Of a DNA stretch of 64,000 nt, positions 53,178 through 61,635 are shown piece by piece; position 1 is the first letter of the stretch; each line of letters opens with the position of its first letter. Under the pieces are notes generated by a model. It was not told the origin of the DNA, ran no database searches, and worked only from the letters and a program-made list of their open reading frames with translations. A program made the translations under genes and the position numbers. The DNA comes from Saprospiraceae bacterium (GTDB lineage Bacteria > Bacteroidota > Bacteroidia > Chitinophagales > Saprospiraceae): positions 1,245,501-1,309,500 of the forward strand of contig JADJXG010000001.1 of the NCBI GenBank assembly GCA_016715965.1, in the 5' to 3' direction.

Positions 53178-56100
53178 ATGTCAAGAAAACAAGCCATCCT
53201 GTTTTCTCCCCATTTGCTTGCATTTGCAGTATTTTTCTATTTGTGCCTGCGTTTTGAAACTTTGTCTGGTCTTTCTTCTCATTGCTTGAATTCTTTCAAA
53301 TCGTCAGCAACCTGTGGTCTGTCCATTGATAAATTGGTTATTGGCGATTGTGAATATGGTGTCCGAACAAATAATCAATCCAAATTCATCCTTGCAGTTT
53401 TTCTGAGCTGGACCAACCCGCCTACCAATTCCTTGATAGAAGTTAAAGTCAACGGCCAAACCAAATTATTCGATCCATTTGAAAAAGCATGTCCTCCTTA
53501 TGTACAGTTTATACTAGACCCCGATGGAAGTAATCAAATGGTAGAGGCATATTTCACAGGATCTGGCTGTTTGGCCAATCCTGTACAACTTAATTTTCCG
53601 GGTCCTTGTGATCCTCCGGTTTGTTCAGGAGTCCAAACGCTGGGTGGTAAGGTTTTTCAGGATTTTAACAACAATGGGACACAAGAAAGTTCTGAAATAG
53701 GAATTCCAAATATTGAAGTCAGGATTTACGATGACAGCAAAAATTTACTGAGTTCTACCAGCTCAAAAACTAACGGATATTGGGCCATTCAAAACCTGCC
53801 GATTGGAAGGAAAGTGAGAGTAGAATATCAGGTTTCTCAAGATCTTTATGATTCTAATCCGGGACCGGATAATAAAACCAGAACTCAAAAAACGCAGGTC
53901 GGTGATTGTAGAGCAGATTTGGGCATTTTTTCCAGGCAGAACCTAATTGAAGAAAATCCATGGATTGCAACCGCAATGTTTTCTAAAGGGGATGCCACCC
54001 AACCAACGCATTCATCCTTCAACAATCCTACCATTGTAGCGAATTTGTTCAACACAACCAATGGTGGTCCAAGGCTTGGACCCAATGGCAATCATTTTCT
54101 TGCAAGTGCTGGAGAAACTGGATCTATCTGGGGGCTTGCGTTTCAAAAAGAAACAAAGTCTTTGTTTTCTGCCGCCTTTTTAAAGCGGAACGCCTCTTTG
54201 GGACCACACGGACTTGGCGCCATTTATCTGACTGATTTGAGTAGTTTTTTACCCATTCCTAACCCTGTTCCGGGATTCCGTTATTATGGAAACACCTCAC
54301 TCTTTCTGAATCTGGACAGCTTTGGAATTCTGACTGGACCAGAATCCATGCTTATAAGAAATTTGCCCGTAAATCCCCTGGACGGATCACATGATTCCCT
54401 TGTTTTCGATTTGGTGGGCAAATGGGGCTTGGGTGATATGGATCTCAATACCAGTGGAGACACATTATTTGTTGTAAACATGTACAACAGGTCTTTGGTC
54501 CGTATTGCAATTGGCAATCCCATTTCATTGCCTATTACAGCAGATCGGATTCAGGAAATATCGATACCTGATCCTGGTTGCAATCAGTCTTCGGATTGGA
54601 GACCCTGGGGACTTAAATTTGCGCATGGCAAATTGTACCTTGGGGGTGTTTGTTCTGCAGAGTCCACCGGCGTGGATTCAGACATGAAAGCTGTGGTGCT
54701 CACTTTTGCCAATGATCAGTTTGATGAGTTGTTGCGATTTGATCTGCATTATCAAAAGGGATTCCTTGAAGGAAACCTCTGCGGATCCTTTAGACCCTGG
54801 TCAAATCATTTTTACAATTTTTACAAGGGTGGTGATGTAGTATGTGGACCTGTGCCTGTCTTGTCTGACATCGAATTTGATTCCGAAGGAAATTTAATTC
54901 TGGCACTTGGTGATCGTTTTGGATACCAATCTGGCGGTCGTGATTTTGGAACACGCAGAACTGATCCTATTGCATACATTGCCTTTTCCGGTGGTGATAA
55001 TTTAAAACTATTCAAACTCAAGGATGAATTTTTACTGGAAAAAAACGCCACTGCCGGTTTTTACACCACCAGAGGGGCTAACAATGGTCAGGGAATCTGT
55101 GGGGGTGAATATTATTACGAAGATGGATTTTTTAGTCATCAGGAAAGTGCCCAGGGGGCACTGGCTTTACACCCGAGCTATAACACCATTTTATCCACCA
55201 TGATGGATCCTGCCAATATCTGGTCCAATGGATGGAGTCAAATCGACAATTCTTTGGGTACAAAAAGATTAAACTACAACCTGTTCACCGGAGAGAGGGG
55301 TACTTTTGGCAAATCTTCCGGATTGGGTGATATCGAAATATTGAATGGCTCCTCAACGCAAGAAGGGATTGGCGTTTCCATTGGTAATTATATCTGGTTG
55401 GACCGCGATGCAGATGGGTTACAGGATCCCGGCGAAGACCCTATTATTGGTTTACCGGTTCTCTTGCTTGATAGTACAGGAACTCTGGTCTCTGAAAGCG
55501 TCACCGATATCTCTGGTCTGTACCTGTTTAAATCTTTGTTTCCGTCCAGTCAATATTATCTTCAACTGGGCCGCGACAGCAGTTATAACAATGGGAAATT
55601 ATTTTTGAACAGCATCCCTTATTCTACAAGCATCTTGCACAACAGGATGAACTTTGGAAACAAAGAAAATGATTCGGATGCAAATAAAATCGATTCAATT
55701 CTGACACCTTCACAAGAAAAAATTATTCTGCCATACTTCACCGGAAAAGATGGGGAAAATGATTTTTCGCTAGACTTTGGTTTGGTTTCTTGTGCCAATC
55801 TGAAATTAGATACTCTAATCATTCCTTTGTGCGCGGGGGATTCTATACAAATTGGTAATGAATGGTTTTCCAAAGAGAAAAGTGATGGCAACATCGTGTT
55901 TCCTGGTAAGGGTCTGTTCGATTGTGATTCAAGCCTTTTCGTCAAAATTGAAATTCTCGAACCCTCCAATTCAAGGATTGATACGACCGTTTGTGAAGGC
56001 GGATTCTTAATGATTCATGGCAAAAGATTTGATAAGGACAATTTACAAGACAGCATTTTGTTAATTGCGTCCAACCAGTATGGCTGTGATTCAACCCTTG

Positions 56101-57374
56101 TAATTCATCTGACCACGCAACCCGTGAGTCAATTTGTGCTGGATACTTCCATTTGTGCCGGATCAAAATTAATTCTGCACCAAAAAATATTTGACGAAAA
56201 CAATCCCTCTGATACTGTGATTCTTCCAATTGCAAATCAATTCGGCTGCGATTCTGTAATTATTATCCATCTTAAATTTATTCCTTCTTCTTTGGCGGTG
56301 CTTGATACTTCTGTGTGCCAGGGTCACAAACTTGTTTTACATGATCGAACTTATGATGTAAATCATGTGGAAGATACCATTTTGTTATTGCAAAAAAATC
56401 AATTGGGCTGTGATTCGATTCTTCATGTCAGATTGAGTTTTCTTCCAACATCAAATTTTAAACTCGATACATTTACCTGCGAGGGATCATTTGTGCAGAT
56501 TCACAATCAGGTCTTTGATGTCAATACAAATTCAGGTCCAATTGTGCTGAACAGTGCCAATCAGTTCGGATGTGATTCAATACTCAATGTTCAACTTCAT
56601 TTTTATCCAAAGTCTGCATCCATTTTAGACACTGTAACCTGTCCCCGACAATCCGTGGTCATCCATGGTCATACTTTTCATGAAAATCATAAATCTGACC
56701 GTTTGTTATCCCCATTTCCTGATATGAATGGTTGCGATTCTACGATATTGGTTCAGTTAAGCATTTTACCGGAGTATTTTTTTATGGACACTGTTCGAGA
56801 ATGTGGTGAATTCTTTTGGCCTGTAAATGGCGTTTTGTACGATCGGGGTGGACGGTATTTTTATCAGTCGAACACAATGGATGGTTGTGATTCGACCCAC
56901 ACTCTGTTTCTTGAAATTCTGCCTGAATATCAGTTTTATGACACCATTTGCACCATTGATCGATACACCTGGTCTGTCAATAACACAAAATATGAACACA
57001 GTGGATTTTATCAAGCCTCCCTGCGATCAAAAGATTTATGTGATTCCATTCACTACCTGGTCTTGGAAATCATCAGCACCGGAGAGATTTATATTCCCAA
57101 CGTTTTTTCTCCCAATGGCGATGGTATAAATGATTTGGTCAGCGTGTTTTCCAACCCTGATGTCAAAATGATTCAGCACTTTAGCATTTATGATCGCTGG
57201 GGAGAGCGAATGTATGAGTTAAATAATTTCACTCCCAATATTCCTCATTTAGGTTGGGATGGTAGCTTTCAATCAGAACTAGTGAAGCCTGGCGTATTTG
57301 TTTACTTGGTGGTGTGGGAGGATAAACTCGGAGGTTTGCACAAGCAATATGGCGATGTGACTCTAATCCGGTGA
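53178..57374 (+). CDS. 1398-aa SdrD-B and repeat-rich T9SS surface protein
   Basis: A 1398-aa exported protein. After a hydrophobic N-terminus, residues about 150-240 form an SdrD-B-like domain (LGGKVFQDFNNNGTQESSEI). A middle region (about 260-710) may be a beta-propeller with NHF and GDG elements. A second SdrD-B-like domain is at about 733-830 (GNYIWLDRDADGLQDPGEDP). Residues about 873-1305 hold eight repeats of about 54 aa, each with a start like L-D-T-x-x-C-x-G, a conserved H/N, and an end like N-Q-(F/Y)-G-C-D-S-x-(L/I). The last 95 residues (VFSPNGDGIND ... IYDRWGERMY ... GVFVYLVVW) are the gliding-motility C-terminal, type B signal. Likely adhesin. No PorP/SprF partner follows it. Confidence 0.85.
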   Translation: MSRKQAILFSPHLLAFAVFFYLCLRFETLSGLSSHCLNSFKSSATCGLSIDKLVIGDCEYGVRTNNQSKFILAVFLSWTNPPTNSLIEVKVNGQTKLFDPFEKACPPYVQFILDPDGSNQMVEAYFTGSGCLANPVQLNFPGPCDPPVCSGVQTLGGKVFQDFNNNGTQESSEIGIPNIEVRIYDDSKNLLSSTSSKTNGYWAIQNLPIGRKVRVEYQVSQDLYDSNPGPDNKTRTQKTQVGDCRADLGIFSRQNLIEENPWIATAMFSKGDATQPTHSSFNNPTIVANLFNTTNGGPRLGPNGNHFLASAGETGSIWGLAFQKETKSLFSAAFLKRNASLGPHGLGAIYLTDLSSFLPIPNPVPGFRYYGNTSLFLNLDSFGILTGPESMLIRNLPVNPLDGSHDSLVFDLVGKWGLGDMDLNTSGDTLFVVNMYNRSLVRIAIGNPISLPITADRIQEISIPDPGCNQSSDWRPWGLKFAHGKLYLGGVCSAESTGVDSDMKAVVLTFANDQFDELLRFDLHYQKGFLEGNLCGSFRPWSNHFYNFYKGGDVVCGPVPVLSDIEFDSEGNLILALGDRFGYQSGGRDFGTRRTDPIAYIAFSGGDNLKLFKLKDEFLLEKNATAGFYTTRGANNGQGICGGEYYYEDGFFSHQESAQGALALHPSYNTILSTMMDPANIWSNGWSQIDNSLGTKRLNYNLFTGERGTFGKSSGLGDIEILNGSSTQEGIGVSIGNYIWLDRDADGLQDPGEDPIIGLPVLLLDSTGTLVSESVTDISGLYLFKSLFPSSQYYLQLGRDSSYNNGKLFLNSIPYSTSILHNRMNFGNKENDSDANKIDSILTPSQEKIILPYFTGKDGENDFSLDFGLVSCANLKLDTLIIPLCAGDSIQIGNEWFSKEKSDGNIVFPGKGLFDCDSSLFVKIEILEPSNSRIDTTVCEGGFLMIHGKRFDKDNLQDSILLIASNQYGCDSTLVIHLTTQPVSQFVLDTSICAGSKLILHQKIFDENNPSDTVILPIANQFGCDSVIIIHLKFIPSSLAVLDTSVCQGHKLVLHDRTYDVNHVEDTILLLQKNQLGCDSILHVRLSFLPTSNFKLDTFTCEGSFVQIHNQVFDVNTNSGPIVLNSANQFGCDSILNVQLHFYPKSASILDTVTCPRQSVVIHGHTFHENHKSDRLLSPFPDMNGCDSTILVQLSILPEYFFMDTVRECGEFFWPVNGVLYDRGGRYFYQSNTMDGCDSTHTLFLEILPEYQFYDTICTIDRYTWSVNNTKYEHSGFYQASLRSKDLCDSIHYLVLEIISTGEIYIPNVFSPNGDGINDLVSVFSNPDVKMIQHFSIYDRWGERMYELNNFTPNIPHLGWDGSFQSELVKPGVFVYLVVWEDKLGGLHKQYGDVTLIR

Positions 57375-57412
57375 TTTTATTTTTCAACAAGGGCTCTGCA
57401 ACGGTATTTTTT

Positions 57413-57420
57413 TATCTTTG
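57413..57420 (+). promoter_or_regulatory. possible promoter upstream of the tRNA-Pro repeat array
   Basis: TATCTTTG, a TAnnTTTG match, 122 bp before the first full repeat unit and 1.74 kb before the tRNA. It could drive a transcript across the array. No other gene follows it closely. Confidence 0.4.
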
Positions 57421-57502
57421 CCTCTGACTTAATTTTGAAATACTCGGTTTTTTGTGGTTACCGTTTACATAACTTTTATGACCTTGCATTCTCAGATATG
57501 AT

Positions 57503-57541
57503 GAGGGAGCAGCGCGCTAGATTGTTTTATGTGGATACTTT
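57503..57541 (+). repeat. degenerate repeat half-unit at the left edge of the array
   Basis: The sequence just before unit 1 aligns to the second half of the array unit: GAGGGAGCAGCGCGCTAGAT compared with a consensus GGGGAGTAGCGTACCAGAT, then a shortened T-rich tail. It is a decayed copy of the unit, so the array was once longer on its left. Confidence 0.75.
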
Positions 57542-59163
57542 CGGGACGTGGCGTCCCCAAGTTGACTTGGGGAGTAGCGTACCAGATGTTTTTTTAAATG
57601 GTGTGTTTTTTTCGGGACGTGGCGTCCCCAAGTGGACTTGGGGAGTAGCGTACCAGATGTTTTTTTGAATGGTGTGTTTTTTTCGGGACGTGGCGTCCCC
57701 AAGTGGACTTGGGGAGTAGCGTACCAGATGTTTTTTTAAATGGTGTGTTTTTTCGGGACGTGGCGTCCCCAAGTGGACTTGGGGAGTAGCGTACCAGATG
57801 TTTTTTTGAATGGTGTGTTTTTTTCGGGACGTGGCGTCCCCAAGTGGACTTGGGGAGTAGCGTACCAGATGTTTTTTTGAATGGTGTGTTTTTTTCGGGA
57901 CCTGGCGTCCCCAAGTGGACTTGGGGAGTAGCGTACCAGATGTTTTTTTGAATGGTGTGTTTTTTCGGGACCTGGCGTCCCCAAGTTGACTTGGGGAGTA
58001 GCGTACCAGATGTTTTTTTGAATGGTGTGTTTTTTTCGGGACCTGGCGTCCCCAAGTTGACTTGGGGAGTAGCGTACCAGATGTTTTTTTGAATGGTGTG
58101 TTTTTTTCGGGACCTGGCGTCCCCAAGTGGACTTGGGGAGTAGCGTACCAGATGTTTTTTTGAATGGTGTGTTTTTTCGGGACCTGGCTTCCCCAAGTTG
58201 ACTTGGGGAGTAGCGTACTAGATGTTTTTTTGAATGGTGTGTTTTTTCGGGACGTGGCGTCCCCAAGTGGACTTGGGGAGTAGCGTACCAGATGTTTTTT
58301 TAAATGGTGTGTTTTTTCGGGACCTGGCGTCCCCAAGTTGACTTGGGGAGTAGCGTACCAGATGTTTTTTTGAATGGTGTGTTTTTTTCGGGACGTGGCG
58401 TCCCCAAGTGGACTTGGGGAGTAGCGTACCAGATGTTTTTTTGAATGGTGTGTTTTTTTCGGGACCTGGCGTCCCCAAGTGGACTTGGGGAGTAGCGTAC
58501 CAGATGTTTTTTTGAATGGTGTGTTTTTTCGGGACCTGGCGTCCCCAAGTGGACTTGGGGAGTAGCGTACCAGATGTTTTTTTGAATGGTGTGTTTTTTC
58601 GGGACCTGGCGTCCCCAAGTTGACTTGGGGAGTAGCGTACCAGATGTTTTTTTGAATGGTGTGTTTTTTTCGGGACGTGGCGTCCCCAAGTGGACTTGGG
58701 GAGTAGCGTACCAGATGTTTTTTTGAATGGTGTGTTTTTTTCGGGACCTGGCGTCCCCAAGTGGACTTGGGGAGTAGCGTACCAGATGTTTTTTTGAATG
58801 GTGTGTTTTTTCGGGACCTGGCTTCCCCAAGTTGACTTGGGGAGTAGCGTACTAGATGTTTTTTTGAATGGTGTGTTTTTTCGGGACGTGGCGTCCCCAA
58901 GTGGACTTGGGGAGTAGCGTACCAGATGTTTTTTTGAATGGTGTGTTTTTTTTGGGACCTGGCGTCCCCAAGTTGACTTGGGGAGTAGCGTACCAGATGT
59001 TTTTTTGAATGGTGTGTTTTTTCGGGACCTGGCTTCCCCAAGTTGACTTGGGGAGTAGCGTACTAGATGTTTTTTTGAATGGTGTGTTTTTTTGGGACCT
59101 GGCGTCCCCAAGTTGACTTGGGGAGTAGCGTACCAGATGTTTTTTTGAATGGTGTGTTTTTTT
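57542..59163 (+). repeat. 23-copy tandem array of a 70/71-bp tRNA-Pro-like unit
   Basis: Units begin at 57542, 57613, 57684, 57754 and so on to 59093, all 70 or 71 bp, and end directly at the tRNA-Pro gene (59164). Each unit reads CGGGACGTGGCG (or CGGGACCTGGCG), then a perfect 9-bp hairpin (TCCCCAAGT, loop GG or TT, ACTTGGGGA), GTAGCGTACCAGATG, a T7 run, GAATGGTGTG and a T6-T7 run. The first 12 bases equal those of the tRNA gene. GTAGCGTAC equals the second half of its D arm. Length varies only in T-runs; variants (GACG or GACC, GCGT or GCTT, GG or TT loop, ACCA or ACTA) are patterned. No protein-coding sense is apparent. Confidence 0.95.
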
Positions 59164-59237
59164 CGGGACGTGGCGCAGTTTGGTAGCGTACTAGCATGGG
59201 GTGCTAGGGGTCGCTGGTTCGAATCCAGTCGTCCCGA
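59164..59237 (+). tRNA. tRNA-Pro, anticodon GGG
   Basis: A 74-nt cloverleaf. The acceptor stem pairs CGGGACG (59164-59170) with CGTCCCG (59230-59236) perfectly, with A as discriminator. The D arm is GCGC...GCGT, the anticodon stem CTAGC/GCTAG encloses a loop with anticodon GGG at 59198-59200, and the T arm is GCTGG-TTCGAAT-CCAGT. Decodes CCC and CCU. Upstream DNA consists of tandem units whose first 12 bases match the tRNA's own 5' end. The tRNA gene is intact. A T-rich stretch just after it (TTTTTTCTG) may end transcription. Confidence 0.95.
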
Positions 59238-59265
59238 CTTTTTTCTGTTTTAAAAATTACGATTT

Positions 59266-59874
59266 TTGATCCTTCCAGAGTCCTATTACCAAAACGAAGA
59301 TGTAGTCTGGATGGCACAGGACCTCCTTGGTAAAATTCTTCTAACAAATATAGAAGGCAAACATTGTTCAGGCATTATTGCCGAAACTGAGGCGTATCGC
59401 GCTCCGGATGATCGTGCCTGCCATGCTTATGCAAATCGCCTGACTCCCAGAACAAAGACCATGTTCGAAACCGGTGGCACAGCGTATGTTTACTTGTGTT
59501 ATGGGATGTATCATTTGATCAATGTGGTTACGGGACCAGCATCCATCGCTCACGCTGTGTTAATTCGAAGTTTGATACCGCTAGATGGTAAAGAGCATAT
59601 GCAAATGAGAAGGAATTTGGCAAGATCCGAGTCTCAGTGGACCAAAGGCCCTGGCGCTTTATCTATTGCGATGGGTGTAAATTTAAATCACAATGGACTG
59701 CATTTTTTTGATTCTCAATCAGCGGTTCAGATTCACAATAAGCCAATATCTGGACCTGAATTACAAATTTCAATCAGCAAAAGAGTGGGCGTTATAAATT
59801 CGGGAGAATGCGCCAATAGGATGTGGCGGTTTTTTATCAAGGATAGCCCCTATGTAAGTCATTGGAGACCTTGA
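59266..59874 (+). CDS. mpg: alkyladenine (3-methyladenine) DNA glycosylase, AAG family
   Basis: A 202-aa monofunctional glycosylase that removes alkylated and deaminated purines to start base-excision repair. Family motifs: MAQDLLGKIL near the N-terminus, the catalytic-Glu region G-I-I-A-E-T-E-A-Y at residues about 36-44, DDRACHAYANR, and the DNA-intercalating/active-site VYLCYGMYHLINVV. The C-terminal GECANRMWRFFI is typical. Length equals that of bacterial members. The start is a TTG at 59266; no in-frame ATG precedes the first conserved motif and the next inside one would cut it. It lies 28 bp after tRNA-Pro and ends with a 16-bp overlap into the convergent serine hydrolase gene. Confidence 0.93.
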   Translation: MILPESYYQNEDVVWMAQDLLGKILLTNIEGKHCSGIIAETEAYRAPDDRACHAYANRLTPRTKTMFETGGTAYVYLCYGMYHLINVVTGPASIAHAVLIRSLIPLDGKEHMQMRRNLARSESQWTKGPGALSIAMGVNLNHNGLHFFDSQSAVQIHNKPISGPELQISISKRVGVINSGECANRMWRFFIKDSPYVSHWRP

Positions 59875-61007
59875 ATGGTTTTTTCGAATGAAACTTTGGA
59901 GGCCAATAATAAAAAGCGATACGCCAATTTTTCAATTTTGGAATTGGCATTGCTTTGATTGGCCAGCACGATGATGGCTATTTGTTTTTTAGGAAGAATA
60001 CCTATGTAAGAACTGAATCCACCTGTTCCTCCATTGTGCCAAACGATGTCACCAAAATTGAATAGATACTTGGATCTGCTGTCTATATGCCAGCCTTTTG
60101 AAATCTGTCCTCCCGGAATGGCGCCAACCGGTTTCCTGGTGGCTGTAAAAATCTCTGACATTTTTCCCATGGCAAGCTGCGCTTTGCCAAATCTCACCAA
60201 GTCTTTGATATTGGATCTTATCGCACCAGCAGCCCCCAATACGGGAAAGTTCCAATAACAAGTGGGCTTTCCATTTGCATCATACCCCTGTGCCAGATTT
60301 GAAGACACAGAGTCTCCAACTCCAGTGGAATTCATGTTAAGGCTGGCTGTTATTTCTTCTTTAAGGAGTTGATCAAATGATTTCATACTGACTCTCTCCA
60401 GTATCATTCCCAAAATTCCAAAGCCCAAATTAGAGTATTGGTAATTTTTATCTGTTATTTCTTCAGGTTTTTGCAAATAGTCCAATAAATCTTGTTCCGT
60501 CAAAGATTCGTATGGTCTGCATTCATCCTTCATTTTGTCAAGAAATACTTTTGGTAATCTGGGTAGTCCTGAATGATGGCTCGCCAGATCCAACAAAGTA
60601 ACATGGCTGAATTCCTCTTGCTTACAATCTTCCATCATATAATCTGCAACTGATTTCTGCCAGTCAATGATCCCTTTTTGTGATAAAATTTCTGCCAGTT
60701 CGGCGGTAAATATTTTTGTAATGGAACCTATTTCAAATACCGTCGAACTGTCAACCATTGTCTTTTTTTCTCTGTCTGCAAATCCAAAACCCCTGAAAAA
60801 TGCTGTATCCTTTTTAATAACCGCTATCGCCAGTCCCAGCTGATGATTTTTATTTACAAACACCACACTCTCCTGATCAATTCTTTGTGCAAGATTTCCT
60901 GTGTCTTGGATTTTTTGAATTCTGTAATACAAAAATCCTGCTGTTGCAATAACCAAAAAGAAAAATGCCAGCAAGACAATCATCAATATTTTAAACATCT
61001 TTCTCAT
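59859..61007 (-). CDS. serine hydrolase, class C beta-lactamase-like (transpeptidase fold)
   Basis: A 382-aa enzyme with an N-terminal membrane anchor (MRKMFKILMIVLLAFFFLVI) and a beta-lactamase/DD-peptidase domain. The motifs are S95-x-x-K98 in FEIGSITKIF, Y191-S-N in YQYSNLGFG and a third H-x-G-like motif in VWHNGGTGGFSSY. Such proteins act on D-Ala peptides or esters in the periplasm, or on other beta-lactam-like substrates; the natural substrate cannot be named. It is the last gene of a compact minus-strand run that begins off the right edge; its start overlaps the upstream small membrane protein gene by 17 bp. Confidence 0.88.
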   Translation of the reverse strand: MRKMFKILMIVLLAFFFLVIATAGFLYYRIQKIQDTGNLAQRIDQESVVFVNKNHQLGLAIAVIKKDTAFFRGFGFADREKKTMVDSSTVFEIGSITKIFTAELAEILSQKGIIDWQKSVADYMMEDCKQEEFSHVTLLDLASHHSGLPRLPKVFLDKMKDECRPYESLTEQDLLDYLQKPEEITDKNYQYSNLGFGILGMILERVSMKSFDQLLKEEITASLNMNSTGVGDSVSSNLAQGYDANGKPTCYWNFPVLGAAGAIRSNIKDLVRFGKAQLAMGKMSEIFTATRKPVGAIPGGQISKGWHIDSRSKYLFNFGDIVWHNGGTGGFSSYIGILPKKQIAIIVLANQSNANSKIEKLAYRFLLLASKVSFEKTIQGLQ

Positions 61008-61635
61008 GATTGTTTTTTTCCAATTTACTTCTTGAGCGTTGCAGCGAAATGAAAAATATAGATCCTGTTATAATCAAAGAAAATCCAAAAAATGAGATGT
61101 ACAGAATTTTCCAAATGGATTGCCATTGTGGAAATGCTGCTCTTATAACCATTGCATCGATATAAACCAGTAAAAGTGTAAGCAGAACCAGAACAACCAC
61201 CATCCCAAAATACTTTCGAAATGAAATCAGATTGTTTTGAAAATACAAACCAAAAAGTATTCTTTTTATGGCTATGTCAGATTTATCGATTCGGTTCAAA
61301 TCGGAATAAATCCTGATTCCGTCTTTCAGACGTTTTTGATCTATTTGATATTTTGCTTTGAGCATCAAGACTTCCTTGTACACGGATTTCAATTCTTCAT
61401 CAAATGTCTCGTGATTTATAATTTCAAGAATCATCTGCTCTGCCGTGATATCAAATGCCTTGTTTTTCTCCAAATGGTACAATGCCGAAAGATATCCTAA
61501 TTTGATTTGGATGTATTCATGGAAAGGAAGGGTTTTGATCTCTTTAAAATAATAAGAAAAGTATGCCAATTGATCATAATATCCTTTGTCCGGCAATTGC
61601 TTAAATCGTTGAAATATCGATGAACTACTTTTCAT
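60991..61635 (-). CDS. small protein with two transmembrane helices, unknown family
   Basis: A 214-aa protein with a helical N-terminal half (residues 1-135, with heptad-like repeats but no clear TPR) and two membrane helices near the C-terminus (about 140-165, YFGMVVVLVLLTLLLVYI, and 180-205, WKILYISFFGFSLIITGSI), ending in a basic tail. I do not recognise the family. It overlaps both neighbours (17 bp with the serine hydrolase gene, 11 bp with the cyclase gene), so the four genes are likely one transcript and it may be a membrane helper of the hydrolase. Confidence 0.7.
   Translation of the reverse strand: MKSSSSIFQRFKQLPDKGYYDQLAYFSYYFKEIKTLPFHEYIQIKLGYLSALYHLEKNKAFDITAEQMILEIINHETFDEELKSVYKEVLMLKAKYQIDQKRLKDGIRIYSDLNRIDKSDIAIKRILFGLYFQNNLISFRKYFGMVVVLVLLTLLLVYIDAMVIRAAFPQWQSIWKILYISFFGFSLIITGSIFFISLQRSRSKLEKNNHEKDV

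Noticed and set aside
57527..59111. Long minus-strand open frames across the repeat array (up to 504 codons)
   Set aside because: The 70/71-bp unit cycles through the reading frames and all three minus-strand frames are open over long stretches, so openness comes from the unit's composition. The translations are low-complexity with no start or domain, and the strand opposite a tRNA-like unit is not expected to code.
57542..59163. CRISPR array
   Set aside because: The units are contiguous, with no unique spacers, and there are no cas genes in the window.
59164..59874. Integrative element at tRNA-Pro
   Set aside because: No integrase or transfer gene is nearby and no 3' tRNA duplication can be seen; the repeats copy the 5' half.
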